The position numbers were made by a program, and so were the translations under genes. This document shows positions 12,498 through 23,939 of a DNA stretch of 64,000 bases, piece after piece (the first letter of the stretch is position 1; every line of letters starts with the position of its first letter). The notes beneath the pieces were generated by a model. It was not told where the DNA came from. It ran no database searches and saw only the letters and a list, made by a program, of their open reading frames with translations. The stretch is taken from assembly GCA_028023455.1 (NCBI GenBank), contig JAQFVV010000036.1:7189576-7253575 (forward strand), in the 5' to 3' direction. The stretch is from Epiperipatus broadwayi. Its lineage: Eukaryota; Onychophora; Udeonychophora; Euonychophora; Peripatidae.

Positions 12498-12805
12498 CAG
12501 CGGTTCCCAACCTTTTTGCACTTAAGAGCGCATTCTATAATACCAGCCAAGTGGTGGGCACCATTTATTTTTTCAATGTAAATTTATAGTTGGATATTGT
12601 TAATGACAGACCCTTTTATGGTGTAAAAGTATAGTATGACCTACAATTTGATTTAAATATAATACAATAATTTATAAGAAATCTTAAAAATTAAATTTAT
12701 TTGTATCAGATATATAAATTTTTTATCATATTCGGATAACAGCGGGCACACATAAAGTGGTCTGTGGCACCATGGTGCTTGCAGGCATAGGGTTGGGGAC
12801 CCCTG
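12498..12805. mobile_element. hAT-type MITE, 308 bp, with 8-bp target duplication
   Basis: A short non-autonomous DNA transposon. The left end reads CAGCGGTTCCCAACC and the right end, reversed, CAGGGGTCCCCAACCCT, the classic hAT-like terminal inverted repeat. It is flanked by TGCTACAC (12490-12497) and TGCTATAC (12806-12813), an 8-bp target duplication with one C/T difference. The interior is AT-rich and has no ORF, so it depended on a hAT transposase supplied elsewhere. Confidence 0.92.
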
Positions 12806-12813
12806 TGCTATAC

Positions 12814-13777
12814 AATGCTTCATTTCTGTTAAAAACTATCATCATTCTTCCCCATTCCCACATTCACAGAAGAAAATTAATTAAGTCAAAATAATTGCAA
12901 TAGATTTTCTATAAGAGTTCAATCTGAGTACAATCTAGAAAATTGGCTAATATCCATGGACCAAATTCTTTTTTGAAGCAAATCAAATCAAAAACATGGA
13001 ATTAAATTTTATATTTGTTAAGTAAGTGAAGAGATGCAATATATGTGATCATATGTTCTCAATCAACTCCCATGCCTCTAATTTGATTTTGATAAAATTA
13101 TCTTTATTGATGGCCTATTTCTTTTCTAACCCTTATCTATATTAAAGAAGTGCAGGTTCAATCTATGGACTAAGGGAGAGGATGTAAAGGTTACAAATTT
13201 TTTCACAGCTCCAATAACTATAATTGAGCTATAATTTCAAAGACATTAAAGCCCTGAGGAGAGGAAAGAATCATAACCTAAGAGTCAATGTGTTACTGGA
13301 CCCATACACTATTTTTGACTTTCAGTTTCTCAAGCATGTCAGGCTGAAACTATTTCAAAACATGATACCATTGAAAAAGATAGATCTGTTATTAAATTTA
13401 TCATTTAGAAATGTGGTTCTAATATTCACATCATCAAAACAAAAGTAACAGATCTCCAGGTAAAAATATCTTTAAAATTTGCCCAAAGTAAAGTTTCAGG
13501 AAATATATGTGGGAAAGCTTATTATAGAGGTAGTAGAGAACAACACCCACGTACTGAGTGTTTACATTGATATAAAAAAATTGCAGTTGTGTGGAGTAAA
13601 CACAACCTGTGTGTGTAAAAAGAAGTAATAACAAGATGGCCAGGAAAGAATGGATGAATCCATTTTTAAAAAAACACTAAAAATAACATGAAATACTGTA
13701 AACTTAATTTAAACATTAAAAGCAATGATTCAGACCTAAAAGCCCAGATTTTTATTGAGGTCCTGATAATATTAATG
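12814..13777. other. No gene recognised
   Basis: AT-rich; the open frames at 13224-13448 and 13434-13634 lack motifs or family resemblance that I can see. Confidence 0.45.
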
Positions 13778-13779
13778 TA

Positions 13780-14654
13780 CACCTGGGTCTCTTTTTACAC
13801 AGACTTATTTAACATGATTTTGAAGTTATGCGATTCATGTTTCACCGGAAGTCGATTTCCGATAATGCGCTATTACTTTAAATAATAAATTTTGCGCACT
13901 TACATTATATTGAAAGTAATAGCACATTATTGGAATTTGACTTTCATCTTAGTAATTTCAATATTTTCAGTGCTTTATAATAGTAAGATTTTATACAATA
14001 ATGAAATTAAAATCATGATTTCCACATTTTATGTATACACATATTAAATTTTACAAGATTATAATGTAAATTTGTTCAAACATTGTGCATGTTAATTTTG
14101 CATTTTAAATCACATTCTGTTTTTGCTTTTTAAAAAAGAACGTAATCAATTATTATTTTCTTATTAATGACACTAATCATTAATGTGCTCTTAAATTCCA
14201 ACGAGAGCTAAATGGTTGTATGTCTGGATATCGCGAGCTTCATAAACAATTAATAAAATCATCGTCTCAAAGATTAATTACTAATTACATTGTCACCAGA
14301 AAATCATAATAATTAAAACGTATATAAAAAAATTTAAATTACTGTACTGTAAATTATGCATAAAAATATATTATTTTGAATAAAATTAAATATTATAGTT
14401 TAAAAAACTTTGTCTTGTATCAATTTTTTTTCAAATTTGAAATTTTTTATTAGTCATATTTTTTTTTTTTATTTTTTTTTTTTTTGCGCGAATTTTAAAG
14501 TAATTTTACGTTGGTGCTTTGCTTTTACGTGAATTTTGAAAAATCACAGACCACATCCCCCCATTTTCAATGTAAGTTACGTCTATTTTTGTGTGATTTC
14601 ATTTGAGCATGTTTTCTGAGGAACCTATCTATCACATAAAATGGGACTCAGGTG
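13780..14654. mobile_element. TA-flanked MITE, copy A (875 bp)
   Basis: Terminal inverted repeats CACCTGGGTCTC on the left and, reversed, CACCTGAGTCCC on the right, both directly flanked by TA, as for Tc1/mariner-type insertions. It is homologous end to end with 47034-48122. The first 150 bp contain a second, internal inverted repeat around a TTTAAATAATAAATTT centre. No transposase ORF. Many sites that are CpG in copy B are TpG or CpA here, so this copy is the more CpG-decayed. Confidence 0.88.
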
Positions 14655-14842
14655 TAATTGAATTCCAGGTCTATAGTGTCCATTGTGTCAAAAAAATTTT
14701 CACTGACATTAATAAAAAATTTTCATCAACTGACATATAGTAGTAAAATGATTACTGATTACCAAGGTAACCAAATTGATATTCTAAGTAAAGCAATAAT
14801 AATGTTTACAAATTTAGAAAACAATATATTTTCATATTTCAC

Positions 14843-15510
14843 AGAAACAAAACTCTCCATACAGTAGTGCCACTCAATGCAAGCCAGAGTAATCAATGGA
14901 TGCAGGAAGGTTTGTGCATAAAATCACTATCTAGTGCCTACTCATCCAATATTCCCAGACTAGTTTCTAGCTTATGGCTTTCATCAGTGAAAAGCATTGG
15001 ATCTTAGAGCACTGCACCTAGATCTTGGGATCTAATGCAATCCTCTAGCAGCCACCTTTTAATTTTTTTAGCTAACTATAAAGTTTTGAGTCCAAAATGA
15101 AAACATGATAATGTTTTCAAGCTAAGCTCATTAGCTTGTATAGTCATATAAATCTAAACTCAGTTCAGCATCCATAAATTGTGGTTTCTTTGGTTGACTG
15201 TAACCCTATTGGACAGGATTAGTATTAAATCATCAAACATCACATGATCATTATTCTCTATGACTACACAAAGTGTTTTTACAGAGGTAAAATTCTCCAT
15301 ACAGTAGCACTATTCAGTGCAAGCCACAAGCTAGATATTAGTCTGGGAATATTGGATGAGTAGGTACTAGATAAGAATTTTATGCACAAATCTTCCTATA
15401 TCCATTATATTACTCTGTCTTGCACTGAGTGGTGCTACTGTATGGAGAATTTTACCTCTGTAAAAATAGTTTTTGTAGGCATAGAGAATGGTGATCAGGT
15501 GTTATTTGCA
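14843..15510. repeat. Hammerhead-family repeat, copy H2
   Basis: A composite copy. On the minus strand a nearly full unit runs from about 15290 down to 14843: body (15010-15290), hammerhead (14952-14993), then the 3' arm. At about 15312 it is joined head-on to a plus-strand partial unit (15312-15510) that starts inside the hammerhead and keeps GCCACAAGCTAG and TTAGTCTGGGAA. The body includes the family's CATCACATGATCA block, an AAAACAT/ATGTTTTC short palindrome and ATCTAATGCAATCC. The short frame at 14658-14867 that precedes it is not recognisable. Confidence 0.85.
14952..14993 (-). ncRNA. Hammerhead ribozyme motif HHR1 (intact core)
   Basis: Read 5' to 3' on the minus strand. Stem I strand UUUUCA (14988-14993). 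Core CUGAUGA (14981-14987). Stem II AGC-CAUAA-GCU inside an A·A pair. Core GAAA. Stem III A-C closed by UA onto G-U. Cleavage triplet GUC (14958-14960). Second stem I strand UGGGAA (14952-14957). All six stem I positions can pair (two G·U). The expected G-C at position 10.1-11.1 is A·A, which would weaken catalysis. The narrow stem III is the form described for hammerheads in PLEs and animal retrozymes. Confidence 0.8.
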
Positions 15511-15514
15511 TATT

Positions 15515-17055
15515 GTTGAATCTGTAAGAGAGGAATCCAATTTAATGGGTTACATAATGTTATGTAAGTATATATGTATATAAAAAGGAAAAAGAACTTT
15601 ACAATAGATTTTACATTTGACCATTAAATCTTATATAGGTAATTGGGAGTGGTTTTACACTCCAATTAATAAAATATATATAAAAACTAAGATGCAGATA
15701 AATAGTAAATTTATTTATGACCATCTGTTGATAGTCCCTAATTTCAAATAATTAAATGAGTTAGGGTTGGCCAAAACAGGGATCGAAAGAGCTGCATCTA
15801 GCCCCCTGGACAAATAAGCTATGGTACACAATTAAAAATGGTACAGTCTAGGGTCCAAGGACCGTGATTCAGGTAATTACTGATAGGTTTGCATAGTGGC
15901 TATCCAGATATCAGGCAAATGAAAAACTGTTCAGATTATGTGAGCTTTGTCTTTACACACTCTCATTAAATCTAAGGCTCATTAATGCTGGTTCTATAAG
16001 ATAAACCAAAATATTCATCAAAAGCTAAGACCATTCATAAATTTGATCAATGTGGTAAAAAACATGATGAAATGCAAATAAATATTCATGTACAATGTCA
16101 TATATTCAGAGGGAGAGCAAAGGATCCCTAAACAAATATAGACATAAAGTTCTTGCATATAGTAAGTTGTACAAATCCTAAATGGGTAATAGCACTTCAA
16201 GCATAAACAAAAGTTGAGACATGACTATGAAGTACTATGTAGAAATGAAGAGTTCATCATATTAAAACATCATGTGTCAAACAGAACACGATTTGGTAGA
16301 TTGTGAACAGTATATTAAATGATGATGAGACCAACCCAGAAGATGATGCTAAAAGACAATCTTGCATCCACTAATTTATTTCAAAGATTATATACTCTAA
16401 AAGTAATTTCATCTAGAGTAAAGTTGTATCCTTATTTAAGCTTGCATTCTATAATGGACTTTTCCAGACTGTATAGCTCTCTAGTTTGGCTTCAGATCAC
16501 AATGTTTAATAAGGTAAAGAAAGAAACAATAGCATAAAATGGAATAAATCTATTCGCAATAATGTAGGATAGTTAAATATAAGACAGAGATCCATTTGTG
16601 AGAAAGAGCAAAAATTATGCAATCACGTTTAAAACCAGAATTCACCATGATAGCATTACTCATTTCCCACTACTTTCAGAAAGTAGTCAGACAACCTTAA
16701 GATAGCAGAAAACCTTGGGTGATAAATAGTATAGGTTTTACCAAATGAGCTGATGTGGCTTGAAGTATTCCATTTATTAGAAGTCATGGCATGCCTTCAA
16801 TCTTTTAATTACCTGCAACAACTACACATTAGTGAATTTATTAAATTGTTCAGTTATTATTACTGTAAGCAAATGCAATAACCGTTTTAACATTACTGAT
16901 TACTCAAAAAACATTAATTTTTTGAAAAATAGCCTCCTTTTTCAAAGATTGATGACTTAAGTACATCTATTGTAATGTATTTCTCTACATAAAAAATAGT
17001 ATTATTACTCTGATGATCACTAATATTTTTTTCTGTATATTTTAGCATTTCTAAA
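15515..17055. other. No gene recognised
   Basis: AT-rich DNA. The frame at 16319-16537 and the block 15760-16260 have less biased composition than their surroundings and may be old retroelement sequence, but I could not match them to any domain. Confidence 0.4.
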
Positions 17056-17100
17056 TTAATTAAAACAGGCAAAACTCCCCATATAGTATTGCCACTGTGA
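17056..17100 (-). repeat. Hammerhead-family repeat, 3' arm fragment
   Basis: About 45 bp: TTAAAACAGGCAAAACTC followed by CATATAGTATTGCCAC, the same arm that ends the copies at 35133 and 35523. It breaks off into unrelated sequence with a C-homopolymer at 17167. Confidence 0.7.
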
Positions 17101-17344
17101 TGCTTATTCTAAATTAATTCTTCCTGATTCAGGTGGTTTCATTTTTTCTATATATCACTCAATACCCCCCCCCCCATCTGCCAATATCAAATGCTGTATC
17201 CTCTAATCGATATACTTCACAATGTATCATATTCTCTTTTTCCTATTTAAAAATTCTTTATCATATATAATCCATTTTTTTATGTTTTCCTGAAGGTTTG
17301 TGATGATTGGGTTCTAGGTGTATAAAAATACATTGGATTATTTC

Positions 17345-17710
17345 CATCATCTAGTATGCATATCGAATGTCTTTAAAAAAATAAATATTCTCGATACATT
17401 CAACTGTCAGTAATGGCACATCAAACAGGTTAGTATATGCACAATGTATTGAGAGGTATTATTCTCCCCTCTTCTTCAGGTGTTGCATCTTTCAAATATG
17501 TAATGACATGCAATCCTAGTTATGCTCCAACCTCTGCACATTTCTTCTATAATTCATCCAACAAACTTTTCCATTCTTCTCCTTGATTATATCTAAATAG
17601 CTTCCAATTTTTACTCATTGTTTATGTTTCATAACCATGCCGTAGTACACGCAAAACATAATCTTTTCCTTAATTTTCTGAACATAATTTTCTCATTTCT
17701 ATATACTTTT
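17345..17710 (-). mobile_element. LINE-like 3' end sharing its tail with the tRNA-SINE family
   Basis: On the minus strand a decayed coding stretch (about 17700 down to 17490) reads in shifting frames as C-terminal LINE-like sequence: a VYYGMVMKH-type block, then KFVG, EEMC and ITRIACHY pieces. It is followed directly by a non-coding tail (17490-17345) with GCAACACCTGAAGAAG, CCTCTCAA and ACAGTTGAATGTAT. The same tail, starting at the same GCAACACCTGAAG point, ends the tRNA-headed SINEs at 48.1-48.6 kb and 60-61.6 kb. Known SINEs often borrow the 3' end of the LINE that mobilises them, so this may be the partner LINE. The coding assignment is weak; the shared tail is clear. Confidence 0.6.
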
Positions 17711-17711
17711 T

Positions 17712-19240
17712 TTTGTCTTTTTCCTGTCTCCTTTGCTGTAAATAATTAAGAAATAAATAAAAGGGTACTTATGAACTAAGAATCGATTAAGATTCCAAAC
17801 AAAAAGAAAATAAGTCATTTAATAGGCAAAAAGTAGTTTAAACCATTAGGCATTTTTCTTATTATTGATTAAATAATTTTATGAAAAGTATGTGGCAAGT
17901 TTCTATAGATACTTGGAGCAATTACTAATTTGATACCATCAAATCAAAATAAAGTAGAGGTGTAATAGAAATTCAATTTTATGTAAACTAAAAAAGAGAT
18001 GTTCACATAAAAAGTAGAATTAATCTTCCCAAAAGAATGAAAAAGATTTTGTTACATTACGCATTCTGATTAGATATGAATTTTACCTGGAAGACATTAT
18101 GGTGAATCATATAGATGTTCTTTATTCATTTGGAATCAGTAATGAAATTGTTTTTACCCTGGTCTGAATATAATCCAAGGAACCAGCTTTTATTAAAATG
18201 GATTCATCAAGCCTGGGCTGCCTTCCACTTCACAAACTTCCTAGAGAACATTCTAAAATATGTAAGACACTTTTTTCAGCAAGAGGGTATTACTCTGCCC
18301 TGGATTCTGTAAATGATGCATGAGGATGACCGAGGAATAAGATAAGTAACATTGTGCCAAGACTAAATCAAAATTATGACAGTTATGTAAAAGAAATTCC
18401 ATAATTTTCAAACTAAAGCATGATTGCCTTGTAAAAATATATATTCCATAGATAAAAATTGTCAGATATTGGCAACAGGCAAATCTGAACTATGCAAGAT
18501 GAATTAACAATGATATTTTTAAAGAATTAGATAAGCTGAATACTAATCTGGATAGAAATAAATCATTAATCTCAGGTAAATTTAAATATTCCAATTTCAG
18601 TGCTTAGTTTATTTCTTCAATACTTGTCCAATTTCTTGGATTGAGGGGAAAGCATTTACTATGCTTTATCATACCAAACTGAATGTGTTAGCAGAAAAGT
18701 CTGTTCAATCTATTAAACAACTGTGAAACAAAGTGACTATATTAAATATATATAATATTTTCAACAATGTCTCATCAGTGTATTACTTTTTCAATAGAAG
18801 CATATCTTATTATGGTTAAGGACAATTTGTAAAAGATATGGGTTAAGAGAAAAACATGTAAACAGTTATTAAAAAAGCAGCAATAACTAAAACAAAAGTT
18901 AGTTGTAACTGTGAATACAATCCCAGTTCCAGAAAAAATTATAATTCTGAACCAAATCAAACAATGACAGATGTCAACCACAAAGTGATGATACTAAACA
19001 ACAACCAGTGATGACAACATCAGAAAGATTTTCAAGTGAGCTAACTATTGAATGATTATCGATAATACTGGCAATGAGTGAGTTAGAAATTGAAGTACCA
19101 TCATTGTTTTTATAGAAATAGAAAACTTACAACATAAATGAAATATCTTTTGTGATAATGAAAAACATTTGTGAAGCACAATAACATATCTTTAGACCTA
19201 CACACAAAAATTGTATGATTAAAGACATATCATTATATTT
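17712..19240. other. No gene recognised
   Basis: AT-rich; the frames at 18115-18312 and 18775-18981 carry no motif that I recognise. Confidence 0.45.
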
Positions 19241-19244
19241 TTCA

Positions 19245-19400
19245 ACCACTATTAATTCACTGGAGAATAAGTTTTCCATGTTCAATCCATCTCTGATATC
19301 TAGCCTCTCCTTTCCACACCACCCTAATATACATCCTTATTTTTTCCATCCATCTCACATGAAGATCTCTTTCTAAGTCTTTAAAAATCTCTTGGAATTT
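19245..19400 (-). mobile_element. LINE-A copy 3, 3' end fragment
   Basis: Reverse-strand match to the last ~150 bp of LINE-A, the segment that in better copies encodes the R-H-V-R-W-M-D-E-I-R and R-R-W-I-E-L blocks. The order is the same as at 26505-26660. The frame is broken. This is the typical 5'-truncated remnant left by target-primed reverse transcription. Confidence 0.75.
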
Positions 19401-19565
19401 ATTAAAAGTAAAACAGTAATCAGAAATACATGGAAAAACAAAATACCAGATAGGAAGATAAAATGTAATCTATACTGGAGATTTTGTTTCCTTGATGTAT
19501 TTTAAATTAATACACTGTACAGGCTTACCCATTGCACATATGTTATGTAATATATAAGGGATTCT

Positions 19566-19745
19566 AACTCAGACTTTCATATGACCCTCAACTCTCCATG
19601 CCATCTCATATTGCTGACCCACCTGATCATACATGAACTCAGACTTTCACATGACCCTCAACTCTCCATGCCATCTCATATTGCTGACCCACCTAATCAT
19701 ACACATGTTGAAAAGATAAATAATCACCAATATACATATTTAAGT
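19566..19745. repeat. 70-bp tandem duplication at the edge of a dispersed repeat
   Basis: A 70-bp unit (ACTCAGACTTTCA, then CTCCATGCCATCTCATATTG, then a CCCACCT block) occurs twice, at 19566-19635 and 19636-19705, with three or so differences. The end of the second copy and the following GTTGAAAAGATAAATAATC segment also occur, reversed, at 63935-64000. The chance ORF across both copies has no meaning that I can see. Confidence 0.8.
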
Positions 19746-19749
19746 ATAT

Positions 19750-22700
19750 TCGTTTTTATATTCATTTTAATATTTTGATTAATTACATAACTAAATATTA
19801 TTTTAATTTGACAAATGTATAAATTCCTATTTTATTCAGAGCAAAGGTTACAATGTGCTCAATAGATTTGATGCAAATAATGATCAATTACTGTAATATA
19901 TGTGTTAATATGAAGCTAAAAAGACAACAGCTATGCAGAAATAAACAAATGAATTTAAATTACTAGCAAATTATTACAGAAAGTTAACAAACTTTTACAT
20001 AATTCAGACTTGAATGGTATCAGTAAATAGCAACTGACATCCAATAAAAAACTGATATTTGAGGGGGAACCTAAAAATAACTCAAAATGTTCTCAAGTAA
20101 GTGTGCTTATTGTTGTAGATGCTTCCATTGCTACGTACCTCTTGTGAGGAACTTTTTTGTACCCATCTTCCAAATTATGTTACCTTGTGAAATTGTGGTG
20201 CCACGTAGCACATTTTTTTGTAAAATGCATTTCATATACTTGTCAATTTTTTGTAATAGCAGAAAAGTTGAAATAATGTAAAATTCAATTTTCTTTTAGG
20301 GAAAATGACAGGGATAGTGTACCGATCAGTTTTGTATCTCAAGTCCAATCAACCATAAAATATATATGTCCAGAGCACTCATGAACTCTGCCCTGTTTGC
20401 CTATTTTCCAGATCCACCAATTATGAACAACAATCATGATAATACCCAATCTATTTTTTTCATCTTTCATGGCTGGAGACATGGCAGAGAAGCAAGGAGA
20501 CTCTATTTAGAAATGGACATCATGGTGAAGCCATTAGCATATTCATAATCATACAAATTTGAACATATTCAAAAGATTGTGGTCTTTCACATTGTTTAAC
20601 ATATAATACTAGCAGGATATTATCATCTAGTCATAGTCAACATAGTTTGCATACTTAAATATAATATTATTTGATAAATAAAGAACAATGATTCAATATG
20701 ACTGTTTGAATTATATAGATCTATTTTAATTGACATAATTATAAACAAAATAATTCTTAATATTTATACAGTAATTCTCTGGTTATTCCTCATTAGCCTT
20801 CTTTTTACAGTTTTTTAATAGATAGAGAACTTTGATTGATTTTAAACCCATAAATATTGTATGGTGTTATTATAAGATTACAGAAATGTTGTTGACTTTA
20901 ATAAGATGAAAATAATTTACTCCAGCTTATACTGAGCCATAAAAATATGTGGGAAAGTTCATTTTTGAGATAGGTAAATTGTGTCACAGAATGGCATCCA
21001 TACAGGGATATTAACAATTTAGAAAGAAATATGTTCAGTAAGGTCACAACATTACAGCTAATAAATATGCATAGGCTTTTCCTTAAACTAGTAATTAACA
21101 GTGGTCTGAGCATGATGGCAACTTAGTGTGATCTGGACTATGGATCTGAAGAAATGCTCCATTCTTTTACTTTAAAAGTATAGACTGATTTTCTTTCCAT
21201 GTTTCTAGAAGAATCGGTTCATTTGACAAGAGTGACCCAGAGTGAAATGCGGTGGGCTGGTTATCCTGGAATCATCCCATGCCAAGCTACCACACTTGTC
21301 CAAAGGGTGATTCATGCCCTTGTTCAAGGACAGGATATGAAGAGATGAGACTCATTTTTCCAACATGCCTGGTGGGATAAAGCAAATTTGAAAGAAGTGA
21401 AAAGGCCTATGTTGGCAATGCTTGGAATGATAATATAAAATTATAAATCAAAGTTATTTGAACTAAAACCTATATATTTTGGAAAATCTTGCATAATGGT
21501 ATGACTGAATCACTGAACAGCATTGTATAAGAATCTGACCTAAAACCAAATTGAGATCCCCTTCCCTAAATTATTAACCATAATAGCAACTTCCCACAGA
21601 TGTTAGAGAAGATACAAGTTTGCGATCATAAGTGTGCATTAATAATCTAAAAGATAATAAAATTTATATACAGATAGTGAGTGGTGGTCTCTGAGATTTA
21701 ATTGATAGAGTAAGCATAATCATTTAATTTCATATTAATACATTCATGATTTTAAAATTAGCGCTGTTAATCTTCTAACTGATAAAATAAATTTCACAAA
21801 GTTATTTAATTGGAAGATAGATTTCTGCTCTGCCATTAGTATAACATTGAAAACACAATTAACAAGGTTTCTCCCAATCTTCCAAGCATCTGCAGTGAAA
21901 AGAAAATAACAAAATATATTTTTAACTTATGATTAATTAGCCTCTCTTCAAAAAAGAGGGGGTTTAAGAAAAGATGAACGTGTTTGTGAGTTTGGGGTAT
22001 TATTGTCAAATTAATACAATTAAAATATAAACATAATAATCAATAAATAGTAATAATAAAATACTGTTGCCACACCAAATAAAAAAAGATTACATTACTG
22101 AGGCTTAATGATAGGAGAAATATTATAATAAGAGTTTTATAAAGAGTCGAGTACAAATTTAAATGAAAGAAAAATACAAATATTATTGAAAATTAATCGA
22201 TCTCAAGATTGGCTAAAAAAAATAACTACATTTATGAATTCTTTACATAGGACAGTTAGATTAAGGTTTAGATTATTATAAGAAAGTTGATAAATCTTTG
22301 ATGGCAGCGTAATTTTATTACCTTAGTTATTAACTGGCGGTCCTCAATTGATTGAAACATCCATAAGGTTTTCTTAGTTAATTCATATACATACTAGATC
22401 TAGTTATCTCTCTTCTTTGCCAGGCAGGTAGCATTTCTATTATTCAGTTTTCAAGCATAGTAACATAGTTCATATGTTAACATGTCCAGGGCAGTATATT
22501 TGCAGGAGATGGCATTGGAATGAACAGAAAAGGTGGATTTTCTCTCTACCCAATGCACATTAGATTAAAACATCAACTGGCATGGAGTAAGTTAGCCATT
22601 GCTTTTCAATTAAGATACTGAGCTCCCTCACATTCAATTTTTGCCCTATTTATACTTTTTATTAGTTTTGATGGAATGTTTTTTAGTTGTGATAACCTGA

Positions 22701-23935
22701 GGTAATTTATATACCATCAACTTGTGTAATTACAGACTGGATGACAGCTTTTGTTTTATTAGTCAGAAAAACAATACCAACCGGCCAAGAATTTTTCGAT
22801 CGATTGTTTTGAAATCTAATCTTAGATTTCAAAACCAACTTTAAAATGAACGTTTTTCATTAGTGGTTGCTATATTGTATTTATAAAAATCATACAATTT
22901 TTTTAAATTTGACTAATGGGTTTTGGTAGTGATTATTCTAATTGCTTTTGAGAATATTCAACAGGATTGCATCAGCCTTTCTGACCACCATTATGGAAAA
23001 TAAATAATATTCAATATTATTTTAAATACATAGTATAATATATATTGAATTGAACTAACTTAATTTTATAGCATTTCCCATCACCTATTATATATACGTC
23101 TTTTACACACACACAACTCTTGATTATATTAATATTTTTATTATTTATTTATGTGAGATATCCATAGATATTCCTGTCAAAGTTATTTTTTTTAGAAAAA
23201 AATTTTCTGTGAGATGAGTGCATATATTTGTGTAGCAGAGGAGGTTTGAATTTGGCTTGGTGGTGAAAGGTTAGATGGAGCTGTGAAAACACAATCTGAA
23301 TCTCAGATTGACCACTTCAATAGATTACAAGAAAAAGGAAAAACTTGTGTTTATGAATGATTTAATGAAATTAACCCCCCCCCCCAAAAAAAAAAACCTG
23401 ACAAGTGAAGTCCAGTATCAAGATAATGCTGATTTTTTTATTGATGCAAATGGCATCTTTTTCTTCAAATTATTTATTAAGGGTCAGACAATTTATCTAC
23501 AAGTTCTGAAATGTTTTCATGACATGATATTGTGGCAAAGAGAAGAGTGCAAACTTCACCATAACAATTCCTCTGCAAGGAGTCTTGAGTGTGAAACAGT
23601 TTTCAATTAAATTCAACATGACATAGCTTATCTATCAGTCATATTCATTCAATCTCTAATCATGTAACTTCTTTTTAGTCTTGTGAATGAAAAAGTGCCT
23701 CAAATTTTTTTTTGATGACTTAGAAGTACTGCAAAACAATATAGGCATTAAAAGATTTTATTTTGTAAGTATTTCCAAACTATTTCGAAAAGTGAAAACA
23801 TGTTTAGATTGGTGTGTTGTATTAATGGATGTACTCTGAGGAGATTAAATTTATAATACTTAAAGATAAATAAACATTCTTTTATTGTAAAATTCTTGTT
23901 ATAGATAGATGGTACAAAGAGCAATTCAGGTGTAA
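19750..23935. other. Long stretch without a recognised gene
   Basis: AT-rich DNA with scattered short frames. The segment 21205-21440 is less AT-rich and has an open run of about 45 codons (EESVHLTRVTQ, MRWAGYP, LVQRVIHALVQGQDMK) that I cannot place in a family. A 30-bp palindrome lies at 22806-22835. Poly-C and poly-A tracts lie at 23376-23397. The 100-codon frame at 23308-23610 crosses these homopolymers and shows no domain. Confidence 0.45.
22806..22835. repeat. Short perfect palindrome
   Basis: GTTTTGAAATCTAA and its exact complement are separated by 2 bp. It could form a 14-bp hairpin. There are no flanking genes, so no terminator or operator role can be argued. Confidence 0.7.
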
Positions 23936-23939
23936 ATTT

